NCBI GenBank assembly: GCA_027452265.1
Contig: DAIDGR010000042.1
Location: forward strand, 40,640 to 104,639
From: Caulobacteraceae bacterium
Lineage (GTDB): Bacteria; Pseudomonadota; Alphaproteobacteria; Caulobacterales; Caulobacteraceae
Reading direction: 5' to 3'
Length of the DNA: 64,000 nucleotides
Both the position numbers and the translations under genes were made by a program. The notes below the pieces were generated by a model, which was not told the DNA's origin, did not search any database, and saw only the letters and a program-made list of their open reading frames with translations. Numbering within the stretch: the stretch's first letter is position 1; every line of letters starts with the position of its first letter. This document shows positions 56,342 through 64,000 of this stretch, piece by piece.

Positions 56342-57256
56342 TCAGGCGCGCCAGAGCCAGCGCAGGGCCTCGGCGAAGAGCGCGCCGCCGTGACGCAGGG
56401 AGTGGCCTCCGACCCCGAACTCGAAGCGATAGTCATAGCCCGACCAGTCCAGCGCCTTGGCCAGGGTCTGGTTGGCCAGGGGCCAGTCGCCGGTGAAGTG
56501 AACGCCATCGCCCGAGCCGCTCTGCAGGAAGACGCGGATCGGCCGCCTCGGCGTGGCGCGCACGATGAACGGCCAGTTATGGCCGCCGCGGATATTGACG
56601 AAGGAGCCGCAGTGGCTGAGCACCCCGCCAAAGGCCTGCGGAAAATGCCAGGCGGCGGTGAAGGCGCAGATGCCGCCGCTGGAGATGCCGCAGAGGAGGC
56701 GCCGGGCCGGATCCGGGCTCAGGCTCAACCCTTCGGCGTCGACGACGAAGGGCAGAAGGTCCTCCAGCAGGAAGCGGCCATAGTCGGGGGTCAGAGAGTC
56801 GTATTCGAGGCTGCGCTGCTCTTCCGGCGGCGCGTCAGACCCGGCGAGGCGGCCGGGATTGACGAACACGGCCACGGTGGGACCGATCTGGCCCTTGGCG
56901 AAGAGCACATCGAGCACCTGGGCCGCCCTCACCGGCCCCTTGGGCGCGACATAGGCGGCGCCGTCCTGGCAGACCAGGAGGGAGGCGTCCTGACCGCGGT
57001 CGAGACCGGGCGTCGTGTAGATGCTGACATCGCGCGTCGTGCCGGCGAACACCCGGGCTCCGGTCCAGCCGGGATAGGCGGCGAGCCTCCCCTCCGGCGT
57101 GCCCGGACGCGGATAGGCCTCGGGGCAGGGGTGGTAGTGGATATCGCCAGGGGCGGTCAGGGTCTCGACGAAGGAGGCGCGGGTGCGCCCGTTCATCTCC
57201 CTGGGGGCGGGCTGGTTGAGGCCCAGAAGCTGGTAGGTCTCGAAGTCGAGGCTCAT
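56342..57256 (-). CDS. Fes/esterase-D-like alpha/beta hydrolase
   Basis: 304 residues. The nucleophile elbow [13 protein letters not shown] (Ser192) lies after [18 protein letters not shown], the pattern of enterochelin esterase/esterase D (PF00756-like) proteins; a His occurs in GGHSLRHGG near the end. An N-terminal beta-sandwich-like region (about 20-95) precedes it. No signal peptide is seen. ATG 57256 is the best start though its ribosome-binding site is weak; a longer open frame upstream runs through the dioxygenase gene in another frame. 23 bp after the dioxygenase gene, so co-transcribed. Confidence 0.8.
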   Translation of the reverse strand: MSLDFETYQLLGLNQPAPREMNGRTRASFVETLTAPGDIHYHPCPEAYPRPGTPEGRLAAYPGWTGARVFAGTTRDVSIYTTPGLDRGQDASLLVCQDGAAYVAPKGPVRAAQVLDVLFAKGQIGPTVAVFVNPGRLAGSDAPPEEQRSLEYDSLTPDYGRFLLEDLLPFVVDAEGLSLSPDPARRLLCGISSGGICAFTAAWHFPQAFGGVLSHCGSFVNIRGGHNWPFIVRATPRRPIRVFLQSGSGDGVHFTGDWPLANQTLAKALDWSGYDYRFEFGVGGHSLRHGGALFAEALRWLWRA

Positions 57257-57279
57257 GGGCGCGGCCGGCTCTGAAGCGG

Positions 57280-58209
57280 TCAGGCCGCGACGCGCAGGGC
57301 GTCGCGATAGGGCGTCAGGTCCCAGCCCGGATAGCGGGCCTGGGCCCGCGCGAGGGTCACCGGGGTCCAGAAGGCGTGGCCCGGGCGCGGCACGCCGAAG
57401 CAGGCGAGCTGCTCGGGGCTGGCATGGTCGAAGATGCGCCCCCAGGGCTTGGTGTGGTGGAAGGCCCAGGCATGGAAGCCGATGGCGTCGTTGGACGCGG
57501 CCTTGAAGCAGCTCATCAGGGCGTAGCGCCGGCCCTTGGGCGCGGTCAGGTTGGTTCCCCGGTGATAGACGTCGATGGTGTAGGGAAAGATGCTGCCGGC
57601 GGGCGAGGCGGTGGAGCGGTCGAAGGCCTGAAGCTCGCGCTGCAGCCGCGCCTGGACCTCGGGATCGGCCGAGAGGCTGAGCTCGGGCCCGCCGACCTTG
57701 GCGCTGTCGGTGCGACTGACATAGTGGGCCGGGCCGTGGGCCTCGGTGACGTCCGTGAAATAGCAGAGGATGGTGACGCTGTTGCGGTGCGCGTCCTCGG
57801 ACGGGGCGGTCAGGGTGTGGTTGGCGAAATCGCAGTGGAACGGCTGGTCGTAGTCGGCCTCGCCGGTGAACTTGGCCCAGGCCTGGCACTGATAGACATG
57901 CACGTCGTCCGTCTGAAGCGCCGCCTTGGCGAAGGCGATCAGGGCCGGATGCACGCCGATCAGGTTGAGGGCCGGCGAACAGTCGAGCGGCACGGGGGCG
58001 ACGCCGGTGAATTGCGCCGGATGGAAGCGGCCGACCTCGCCCGCCTTCTTGCGATCCAGCGCCTCGCCCGGGCCGCGCGCGGCGCCGAAGACCTGCTCGA
58101 AGTCGGCCACCACCGCGGCCACCTCCGACGGGGTGAAGAAGCTCTCGATCACGACGCCGCCCTCGCGTCGCCAGGTCGCCATCTGCTCAGGTGTGAAACG
58201 ATCGGCCAC
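57280..58209 (-). CDS. Phytanoyl-CoA dioxygenase family Fe(II)/2-oxoglutarate oxygenase
   Basis: 309 residues from GTG 58209 (GAGGAG 6 nt upstream). Fe ligands: His125 and Asp127 in QPFHCDFAN, and His216 in VYHRGTN; Arg228 in APKGRRYAL probably binds 2-oxoglutarate. The N-terminus [15 protein letters not shown] is typical of the PhyH family. It hydroxylates or otherwise oxidises a small substrate, identity unknown. Lies between the flavin monooxygenase and the esterase in the same direction. Confidence 0.85.
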   Translation of the reverse strand: MADRFTPEQMATWRREGGVVIESFFTPSEVAAVVADFEQVFGAARGPGEALDRKKAGEVGRFHPAQFTGVAPVPLDCSPALNLIGVHPALIAFAKAALQTDDVHVYQCQAWAKFTGEADYDQPFHCDFANHTLTAPSEDAHRNSVTILCYFTDVTEAHGPAHYVSRTDSAKVGGPELSLSADPEVQARLQRELQAFDRSTASPAGSIFPYTIDVYHRGTNLTAPKGRRYALMSCFKAASNDAIGFHAWAFHHTKPWGRIFDHASPEQLACFGVPRPGHAFWTPVTLARAQARYPGWDLTPYRDALRVAA

Positions 58210-58321
58210 GGGCGTCTCCTCGTCGTCTGAACGTCTTTGGCTCAGAAGCCTGGACCGGGATCGTCCGCGACGCAACGTATCGGGCGACGGCTAAATGGCC
58301 CCGGGCGTCAGGCCCAACGCA

Positions 58322-59368
58322 TCAAGAGAGGGCGGGCGCGGCGCGGCCGGCCGAGGCCGGGGCGATGAGGGCGGCGGCGAAGCGCTCCATCTCCTCAAGC
58401 TGCGGGCTCATCTGCAGGAGCAGGAGGTCGAGGCCCACCGCCTCGAAGTCGGCGATGCGCGCGCGCACCTGGTCCGGCGTTCCGACAAGCTGAGGCCGAA
58501 GGCCGCGATTGGAGACGGAATATTCCTGCAGCTTCATCTCCCGCTCCAGCTCCGTGCCCGAGAGCCATTGCTGGAAGTTGGCGAAGCCCGGCGCCGAGGG
58601 GTCGAGGGTGGTGATCCGCTCCACCTCCGCGCGGGCCTCCGCCTCGGTCTCGCGCACGATGGCGTAGGCGGCCATGCCGAAGGTCAGGGGCGGCTTGCCG
58701 GTCGCGGCGCGGCGGGCGCGCATGTCGGCGATCTTCTCGGCGATGACCTCGGGCGCGTCGCCGTGCATGACATAGGCGTCGCACTGCTGAGCGATCATGG
58801 TCTTGGCGGTTTCAGACTCGCCGCCGGCATAGATGACCGGCTTGCGCACGGGCTTGGGCTCGCAAAAGGCGTTGTCGAGCTGATAGCGCGCGCCGGCGTG
58901 GCTGAACGGCGTCTGCGTCCAGAGCCCCTCGACCACGTCGAGCCACTCCGAGGTGCGGGCATAGCGGTCGTCATGCTGATCGAAGGTCAGGCCATAGCTC
59001 TGCGCCTCCTGCGCCCACCAGGAGGAGACGACATTGAGGGCCAGGCGCCCGTTGGAGATGCGGTCGATATTGGCCGCCTGCTTGGCGAGGAGCGCGGGGT
59101 GATGGAAGTTGGGCCGCACCGCGACCATCAGCTCCAGAGAGCGGGTGACGGCGGCCAGCGCCGCGGCCGTGGACCAGGCGTCGAGGGCCGGCTGGTCCTC
59201 GCCCTTGATGTCGTTGAGGTTGAGCTCGGCGATCAGGGTCAGGTCGAAGCCGATCTCCTCGGCCCGCGTGCACAGCCGCCGCATATAGTCCCAGCTCGCC
59301 TCCATGGCCTCGTCGGCGACGTTGCGCAGCCAGCCGCCGAACACCGGCGCCCAGAACCCATACCTCAC
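58322..59368 (-). CDS. LLM-class flavin-dependent monooxygenase (SsuD/SfnG-like)
   Basis: 348-residue bacterial-luciferase TIM barrel. MRYGFWAPVFGGWLRNV, LNVVSSWWAQEAQSYG, FDQHDDRYARTSEWL and IYAGGESETAKTMIA are typical of alkanesulfonate/dimethylsulfone monooxygenases. Uses FMNH2 and O2. Its ATG overlaps the stop of the ATP-grasp gene (ATGA), so the two are coupled. No reductase partner is adjacent. The substrate may be a C-S compound or a nitrogenous or heterocyclic molecule. Confidence 0.87.
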   Translation of the reverse strand: MRYGFWAPVFGGWLRNVADEAMEASWDYMRRLCTRAEEIGFDLTLIAELNLNDIKGEDQPALDAWSTAAALAAVTRSLELMVAVRPNFHHPALLAKQAANIDRISNGRLALNVVSSWWAQEAQSYGLTFDQHDDRYARTSEWLDVVEGLWTQTPFSHAGARYQLDNAFCEPKPVRKPVIYAGGESETAKTMIAQQCDAYVMHGDAPEVIAEKIADMRARRAATGKPPLTFGMAAYAIVRETEAEARAEVERITTLDPSAPGFANFQQWLSGTELEREMKLQEYSVSNRGLRPQLVGTPDQVRARIADFEAVGLDLLLLQMSPQLEEMERFAAALIAPASAGRAAPALS

Positions 59369-60288
59369 GCGTACACCCTCCGTGCGGCGGCGATCTCCAA
59401 GATCAGGAAGGCCGCCAGATTGTCGTGCGGATCGTAGCCCAGCACCTTGGTCGGCTCGGCGACGAAGTTGGAGAGGGCGTTGATGTCATAGAAGCGGGGG
59501 CGCCCGTCGCGGTCATCGATCAGATACTCGATCCCGCCCACGTCCAGATGCGCCGCGGCGGCGACCGCCTCGACGGCGCGGATGATGTCGGGCGGCGGAG
59601 CATAGGCCTCGATGGTGATGGTCGGCTTGTCGATCATGCACACGTCCGCCGGGCAGAGATCGAAGGTCGAGCCCGCGCCGTTCAGGGCGATGGCGTAGAG
59701 GAATTTCCCGCCCAGGGTCTCGCAGCGGATCACCCGGCCCGCGCGCGCCGGGACATATTCCTGCACCAGGGCGACGCCGTCGACGCCCATGGGGGTGAGG
59801 CCGTCCGCCGCCGCCTCGGCCAGCTCCTCGGGCGTCTCGTAGCGGATCATGCCGGTCCCCGAACCGCCGATATTGACCTTGACCATGACCGGAAAGCGCA
59901 GCCCCGCCGCCGCCCGGGCGACGTCGGCGCGGCGATGCACCACCCGCGTCGCCGGAATGTCGAGGCCCAGGCGCCGGAACAGGGTGAGCTGGCGCGCCTT
60001 GCTGGCGTCGATGGCCAGGGCCCCGACCCCGTTCAGCACCCGCGCGCCCAGGCCGGACCAGTGGTCGAGCACCGCGGCGGTATAGAATGTGGCGTGCTCG
60101 GACTGGCGCAGGAACGAGGACATGGCCAGGCGGTTGAACACCACGGGCGCGGGCGGGAGGTCATCCTCGGGATCGAAAATGTGGTCCTGAATGGCGATCG
60201 GCCGATAGTCGACGCCATGGCGATCCAGGGCGGCGAACAGCGGCTTGAACCACTGGGGATGCTCGAAATAGACGGCAAGGTCGGTCAT
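59365..60288 (-). CDS. ATP-grasp (RimK-like) carboxylate-amine ligase
   Basis: 307 residues. N-terminal pre-ATP-grasp domain (YFEHPQWFKPLFAALDR); ATP-binding Lys97 in DASKARQL and Lys137 in FPVMVKVNI, Gly-rich loop GGSGTG (141-146), Glu177 in VQEYVP, and the Mg2+ loop YDINALSNF near residue 290. Such enzymes form amide or thioester bonds using ATP. It lies 23 bp downstream of the regulator gene and overlaps the monooxygenase gene. Product and substrates unknown. Confidence 0.82.
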   Translation of the reverse strand: MTDLAVYFEHPQWFKPLFAALDRHGVDYRPIAIQDHIFDPEDDLPPAPVVFNRLAMSSFLRQSEHATFYTAAVLDHWSGLGARVLNGVGALAIDASKARQLTLFRRLGLDIPATRVVHRRADVARAAAGLRFPVMVKVNIGGSGTGMIRYETPEELAEAAADGLTPMGVDGVALVQEYVPARAGRVIRCETLGGKFLYAIALNGAGSTFDLCPADVCMIDKPTITIEAYAPPPDIIRAVEAVAAAAHLDVGGIEYLIDDRDGRPRFYDINALSNFVAEPTKVLGYDPHDNLAAFLILEIAAARRVYA

Positions 60289-60310
60289 GGCCGGGTCCTG
60301 ACAGGGCGCG

Positions 60311-61186
60311 TTAAAGGGCGGTCGCGGCAAGGTCGGCGTCACCGGTCCACGGCTTTGGCTCCCGGATCAAGCCCCCCAGTCGCGCGGCGTCCTCGGGCCG
60401 GACGGGATTGTAGACCAGGAGGGTGAGGTCGGGCCGGCCGTCGACGGCGAAGGCGGAGTGCTCGAAGCTCAAGGGTCCCAGCACCGGATGGCGGATCTCC
60501 TTGATCCCATCGCCCATGGGGCCGTGCACCTCGTTCTCGCCCCAGAGGACGCGGAACTCCGGGCTGAGGCGCCAGAGCTCGTCCACCAGGGGCCGCACGG
60601 CGGCGTCCGCCCCGGCCCGGGCGGCGTCGGCGCGGAAGGCGCCCAGGACAAAGCGGGCGACGCTCTCCCAGTTCTGCTGCGCGGCCCGGGCGCGTGGGTC
60701 GAGGAAGATGAAGCGCAGCATGTTGCGCTCGGCGACCGGCATGGCGCCGTAATCGGTCAGCATGACGGTGGAGGCGCGGTTCCAGGCCACCACGTCCCAG
60801 ATGGCGGTGCGGATCAGGGCCGGAACCGGGTCGAGAGCGTCGAGAATCCTTTGCAGGCGCGGCGTAACGCCCTCGGGCGGACGAAACCGCGCCTCGGGCG
60901 GACGGCCGAGGGCGATCAGGAAGAGGTGCTCGCGCTCGGTCTCGGTGAGCATCAGGGCTCTGGCGAGGCGGTCGAGGACGTCGGCCGAGGGGGCGCCGCC
61001 GCGCCCCTGCTCCAGCCAAGCATACCAGGTGGGACTGATATGGGCCCGTTGCGCCACCTCCTCACGGCGCAGGCCCGGCGTACGCCGCCGCGCCGCGGGA
61101 AAGCCGAGCGCCGCTGGATCGAGCCGCGCGCGCCGGTCGCGCAGATAGGCGCCCAGGCGGTTCTCGGTGACGTGAGGCGCGTTCAT
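60311..61186 (-). CDS. XRE helix-turn-helix regulator with MmyB-like ligand domain
   Basis: 291 residues. The N-terminal helix-turn-helix follows TPGLRREEVAQRAHISPTWY (about residues 36-55), then an MmyB-like ligand-sensing domain containing LIRTAIWDVVAWNRASTV, VRPLVDELWRLSPEFRVLW and HPVLGPLSFEHSAF. It heads the leftward series and is divergent from the two SDR genes, so it may control either or both. Known relatives sense small molecules. The 112-bp gap to the SDR gene probably holds its operator. Confidence 0.87.
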   Translation of the reverse strand: MNAPHVTENRLGAYLRDRRARLDPAALGFPAARRRTPGLRREEVAQRAHISPTWYAWLEQGRGGAPSADVLDRLARALMLTETEREHLFLIALGRPPEARFRPPEGVTPRLQRILDALDPVPALIRTAIWDVVAWNRASTVMLTDYGAMPVAERNMLRFIFLDPRARAAQQNWESVARFVLGAFRADAARAGADAAVRPLVDELWRLSPEFRVLWGENEVHGPMGDGIKEIRHPVLGPLSFEHSAFAVDGRPDLTLLVYNPVRPEDAARLGGLIREPKPWTGDADLAATAL

Positions 61187-61298
61187 CCTGTTACCTGTCT
61201 TACTAGGATAATCTCACGACTTTACCAGAATAGAGCGCGGCGCGACACAGGGGCCGTCAAGGATTGCGGTCATCGCGGTTTGCAGGGTGAGGTCTTCC

Positions 61299-62201
61299 AT
61301 GCGGGTTTTTGTGACCGGCGCCACCGGATGGGTGGGCGCCGCGGTGGTCGAGGAGCTGATCGGCGCGGGCCATGAGGTCGCGGGCCTGGTGCGTGCGCCG
61401 GACAAGGCCAGGGCCCTGGCCGCCGCGGGGGCGAGCCCGGTCGAGGGCGCGCTCGGCGATCTGGACATTCTCAAGGACGCGGCGAGCCGGGCCGATGCGG
61501 TGGTGCATACCGCCTTTCAGTTCGACTTTGCCCGGATGGCGGAGAACGGGGCGCAGGAAGAGGCCGCCATCGCGGCCATGGGCGAGGCCCTGGAGGGCAC
61601 GGACCGGCCCCTGATCGTCACCTCCGGCGTGGCCGCCCTGAGCCCCGAGGTCCCGGGCGCCTTCCTCGATGAGACGACGCCGCCGCGCGCGGTCTCCGCG
61701 GCGATGCCGCGCGATCCGGAAGGGGCGGCGGCCCGGCTGAGGGCGCGAGGGGTGCGCGCGGCGGTCGTGCGCCTTCCCCCCACCGTGCACGGCCATGGCG
61801 ACCACGGCTTCGTGCCGGGCCTGATCGCCACGGCGCGGCGCACCGGCGTTTCGGCCCATGTCGAGGCGGGCGCCAATCGCTGGCCCGCCGTGCACCGCCG
61901 CGACGCCGCCCGCGCCTATCGTCTGGCGGTGGAGCGGGGCGCGCCCTTGCCGACCCTGCACGCCATCGCCGAGGAGGCCGTTCCATTGATCGACATCGCC
62001 CGGGTGATCGCCGCCCGGCTGGGCGTGCCCCTGGCCTCGCTCGCCGGGGCCGAGGCGGAGGCGCATTTTGGGCCCATGGTCCGGTTCATCGCCGCCGACT
62101 GCCCGGCCCGGGCCGACCGCACCCGCCAGGCCCTCGGCTGGACGCCGCGCGAACCCGGCCTGCTCGCCGACCTCGACCACCCCGCCTATTTCGCCGCCTG
62201 A
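61299..62201 (+). CDS. Atypical SDR-family NAD(P)-binding protein, copy A
   Basis: 300 residues. MRVFVTGATGWVGAAVVEEL is the nucleotide-binding start; VVHTAFQFDF and LIVTSGVAAL follow; RLPPTVHGHGDHGFVPGLI is the lineage-specific block. The active-site Tyr-x3-Lys of extended SDRs is missing, which is characteristic of atypical SDRs. ATG 61299 with GAGG 7 nt upstream. Paralogue of the next gene (25-bp gap). Divergent from the XRE regulator. Confidence 0.85.
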   Translation: MRVFVTGATGWVGAAVVEELIGAGHEVAGLVRAPDKARALAAAGASPVEGALGDLDILKDAASRADAVVHTAFQFDFARMAENGAQEEAAIAAMGEALEGTDRPLIVTSGVAALSPEVPGAFLDETTPPRAVSAAMPRDPEGAAARLRARGVRAAVVRLPPTVHGHGDHGFVPGLIATARRTGVSAHVEAGANRWPAVHRRDAARAYRLAVERGAPLPTLHAIAEEAVPLIDIARVIAARLGVPLASLAGAEAEAHFGPMVRFIAADCPARADRTRQALGWTPREPGLLADLDHPAYFAA

Positions 62202-62225
62202 CCCGTCCCGGAAAGGACCTCCCAA

Positions 62226-63110
62226 ATGCGTGTGTTCATCACCGGCGCCACCGGATTCATCGGCATGGCGCTGACCGCCGATCTGATCGCCGCCGGCCAT
62301 GAGGTGGTCGGCCTCTGCCGCAACCCCGACAAGGCGGCCGCCCTCGCCGCGGCCGGCGCCCGCGTGCTGGAGGGCTCGCTGGAGGACGAGGCCAGCCTGC
62401 GCGCCGGGGTCGAGGCCGCCGACGGGGTCGTGCACCTGGCCTTCAATCACGACTTCAGCACCTACATGGCCAATTGCGCCGATGACCGCCGGGTGATCGG
62501 CGTGCTGGGCGAGGCCCTGGCCGGCAAGCCTCTGCTCGTCACCTCGGGAACCAGCATGGCGGCGGTGGGCGATGGCGAGCCGGCGCGCGAGGACAGCCCG
62601 CCGGCCCGTTCGGCGCTCGTCCCCCGCGCGGCCAGCGAGGAGGCGGCCTTCGCCCTCATCGCGGCGGGCGCCAATGTCGGCGTCGTCCGCCTGCCCCAGG
62701 TGCATGATCGCCAGCGCCAGGGCCTGGTCAGCCCGTGCATCGCCATCTTCCGCGAGAAGGGGATGTGCGCCTATGTCGGCGACGGGGCGAGCCGCTGGCC
62801 GGCGGCCCATGTGAGCGATGTGGCGCGGCTCTATCGCCTGGCCCTGGAGCGGGCCGAGCCCGGCGCCGTCTACCATGCCAGCGCCGAGGATGGGGTCAGC
62901 CAGAAGGCGATCGCTGAGACCCTGGCGGCGCGTCTGGACCTGCCCGTCCGATCGATCCCGCTGGAGGAGGCGGGCGATCTGTTCGGCGTCTTCGCCCTGT
63001 TCGTCGGCCGCGATTCCCCGTCCTCCAGCGAGATCACCCGCGCCAAGCTCGCCTGGACCCCGACCGGCCCGACCCTGCTGGAAGACCTCGCAAGGCTGGA
63101 GCTGGTGTGA
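62226..63110 (+). CDS. Atypical SDR-family NAD(P)-binding protein, copy B
   Basis: 294 residues, paralogue of copy A. MRVFITGATGFIGMALTADL, VVHLAFNHDFSTY, LLVTSGTSMA and RLPQVHDRQRQGLVSPCI. The Tyr/Lys catalytic pair is absent again. Such atypical SDRs may act as isomerases or NmrA-like sensors. AAGGA precedes the start by about 9 nt. Cotranscribed with copy A. Confidence 0.85.
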   Translation: MRVFITGATGFIGMALTADLIAAGHEVVGLCRNPDKAAALAAAGARVLEGSLEDEASLRAGVEAADGVVHLAFNHDFSTYMANCADDRRVIGVLGEALAGKPLLVTSGTSMAAVGDGEPAREDSPPARSALVPRAASEEAAFALIAAGANVGVVRLPQVHDRQRQGLVSPCIAIFREKGMCAYVGDGASRWPAAHVSDVARLYRLALERAEPGAVYHASAEDGVSQKAIAETLAARLDLPVRSIPLEEAGDLFGVFALFVGRDSPSSSEITRAKLAWTPTGPTLLEDLARLELV

Positions 63111-63257
63111 GGGGCTGGGGGTGTGGCCAAACATGGGATCGGGCCGCGCCGGGACGGAGGATTGGGAAGGTAAAATAAACGCCAGAAAAACAGAGATATA
63201 GACCGACGTCGGACGGCGCGGACCCGGCCCGCCCCGGCGGCTGGATTGGCCACAAAT

Positions 63258-63347
63258 GGCCGCATACGGGCCGCCCAAGGGGCCGCATCGGGCCGCGGGC
63301 TGGCCGCGCGCGTGGCCGCATCCGGCCACAAGACGGGCCGCATCTGG
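63258..63347. repeat. Cluster of short direct repeats, consensus GGCCGCATMYGG
   Basis: Four copies begin at 63258, 63281, 63314 and 63336 (GGCCGCATACGG, -TCGGG, -TCCGG, -TCTGG). The start-to-start spacings of 23, 33 and 22 bp approximate two, three and two helical turns. It lies in the 262-bp convergent gap between the SDR copy B and terminase-like genes; the rest of that gap shows nothing recognisable. Confidence 0.6.
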
Positions 63348-63372
63348 CGGGGGGCGCGGGGCGGGCGCGACC

Positions 63373-63987
63373 TCACCGGAACGGGTCTCCGTCCTCGTCC
63401 TCGTCGTCCGGTCCGCGCGGACGTCTCTCCGGAAAGAAGTTCTGGCTGAGGACGGTGTGGCGCAGCCGCGGGTCTTCGTCCTCGGTCTGGAGCCGATCCG
63501 GAACCGGGTCGAAGGGCTTGGGGTCTTCCGTGGCGTAGGCGTCTTCGGGTTCAGGGCCCGGATCGACCGCCGCCTCGACCTCGCGGCTCGGGCCGCGCCG
63601 CCGGGCGCGGGCGTCGAGATGACCGAGCTGCCTTTCGATCAGGTCGCGGTCGCGGGCCATGGCCTCCTCCATGGCCGCCTGAAGCCTCGCCGCTTCGACA
63701 AAGGCGAAGCGCGCCTCGCGAAGCCCGGCGGGCGTTCCCAGGGTGTGGCCGGACTTGGCGACGCCCAGCAGCCAGCGAATGACATAGGTCGGCCGGGCCG
63801 AGACCATGGGCGTCACATAGACGCGCAACTCGTTGATGCGCCGCGCCACGTCGGGGCGCGAGGCCAGGCGGCAGGCATGCGAGCGATCCGGCGCATAGCC
63901 CGCCCGCTCATAGGCCTCCTCCAACCCCATCCCCTCAGCCCGAAGATTGGCGAACCATTCGTGTCGCACATTGCGAAGGCGGTTCAT
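63373..63987 (-). CDS. Terminase small-subunit-like HTH protein
   Basis: 204 residues. The N-terminal 60 residues (VRHEWFANLRAEGMGLEEAY, ERAGYAPDRSHACRLASRPD, VARRINEL) resemble the DNA-recognition helix-turn-helix domain of phage terminase small subunits (AxxxAGY...A..L...P.V...I). The C-terminal part is acidic and low-complexity (DEDEDGDPF). No large terminase subunit is in the window; the gene may be a phage remnant, a gene-transfer-agent relative or a chromosomal homologue. ATG 63987 with AGG upstream. Confidence 0.6.
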   Translation of the reverse strand: MNRLRNVRHEWFANLRAEGMGLEEAYERAGYAPDRSHACRLASRPDVARRINELRVYVTPMVSARPTYVIRWLLGVAKSGHTLGTPAGLREARFAFVEAARLQAAMEEAMARDRDLIERQLGHLDARARRRGPSREVEAAVDPGPEPEDAYATEDPKPFDPVPDRLQTEDEDPRLRHTVLSQNFFPERRPRGPDDEDEDGDPFR

Positions 63988-64000
63988 GTCGGACCTCAGG

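Noticed and set aside
61257..63329. 690-codon minus-strand frame across both SDR genes
   Set aside because: Spans two well-supported plus-strand genes plus intergenic DNA and encodes a repetitive Gly/Arg/His-rich product.
49920..64000. Integrated island with tRNA-Gly attachment site
   Set aside because: No integrase and no second copy of the tRNA 3' end are visible in the window; left only as a low-interest note.

Overview
This window is a GC-rich (roughly 68% by eye) stretch of an alphaproteobacterial chromosome. The clearest taxonomic marker is gcrA (37.7-38.2 kb), the GcrA-type cell-cycle regulator, which is followed on the other strand, after an ABC permease gene, by argD-argF-hslO. Together with the rpmH-rnpA-yidC-yihA-argB run, the tandem-domain dCTP deaminase and the DUF2093/xseA/LpxL neighbourhood, this points to Caulobacterales (Caulobacter/Phenylobacterium-like). 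The genus cannot be fixed from sequence reading alone.

Left part (1-13.4 kb): an mdtABC-type RND efflux operon read leftwards, whose last gene runs off the edge and carries an unusual low-complexity insertion; a solitary rfbD-like reductase; and four leftward acyl-CoA dehydrogenase genes behind one promoter with a palindromic operator-like site. Housekeeping core (13.5-45 kb): ribosomal protein L34, RNase P protein, YidC, YihA, ArgB, a HAD phosphatase and DapD in one overlapping series; an MFS transporter; infC with a probable AUU start; an envelope-sugar operon glmS-galU-GT4-GT9 facing glmM; a phosphomannomutase; a secreted beta-helix protein; gpmA; an Hsp20 gene with a ROSE-like RNA thermometer; SCP2 and lysophospholipase-like genes; hisN; a lipid A acyltransferase; xseA; gcrA; argD/argF; hslO; metZ; dcd.

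Right part (45-64 kb) is more accessory: a TetR regulator, a large sulfatase with an atypical CSSSR active-site motif, two CxxCxxCC metal-binding paralogues, a PhnZ/MIOX-like HD protein, tRNA-Gly(CCC), a VIT-family transporter, then a 9-kb leftward series: XRE/MmyB regulator, ATP-grasp ligase, flavin monooxygenase, phytanoyl-CoA-type dioxygenase, esterase and two secreted S9 peptidases. Divergent from it are two SDR paralogues that lack the catalytic Tyr/Lys pair. The window ends with a terminase-small-subunit-like gene next to a cluster of short GC-rich direct repeats.

The 52-61 kb series is the best candidate for an undescribed system: its gene content resembles a small-molecule or peptide-modifying pathway (ligase plus two oxygenases plus hydrolases) that I cannot match to a known pathway. 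Other notable points are 13-14 bp tandem repeats that place stop codons in several frames at three gene ends, and the ROSE-like and AUU-start control elements. No CRISPR array, insertion sequence, rRNA or replication origin was seen.
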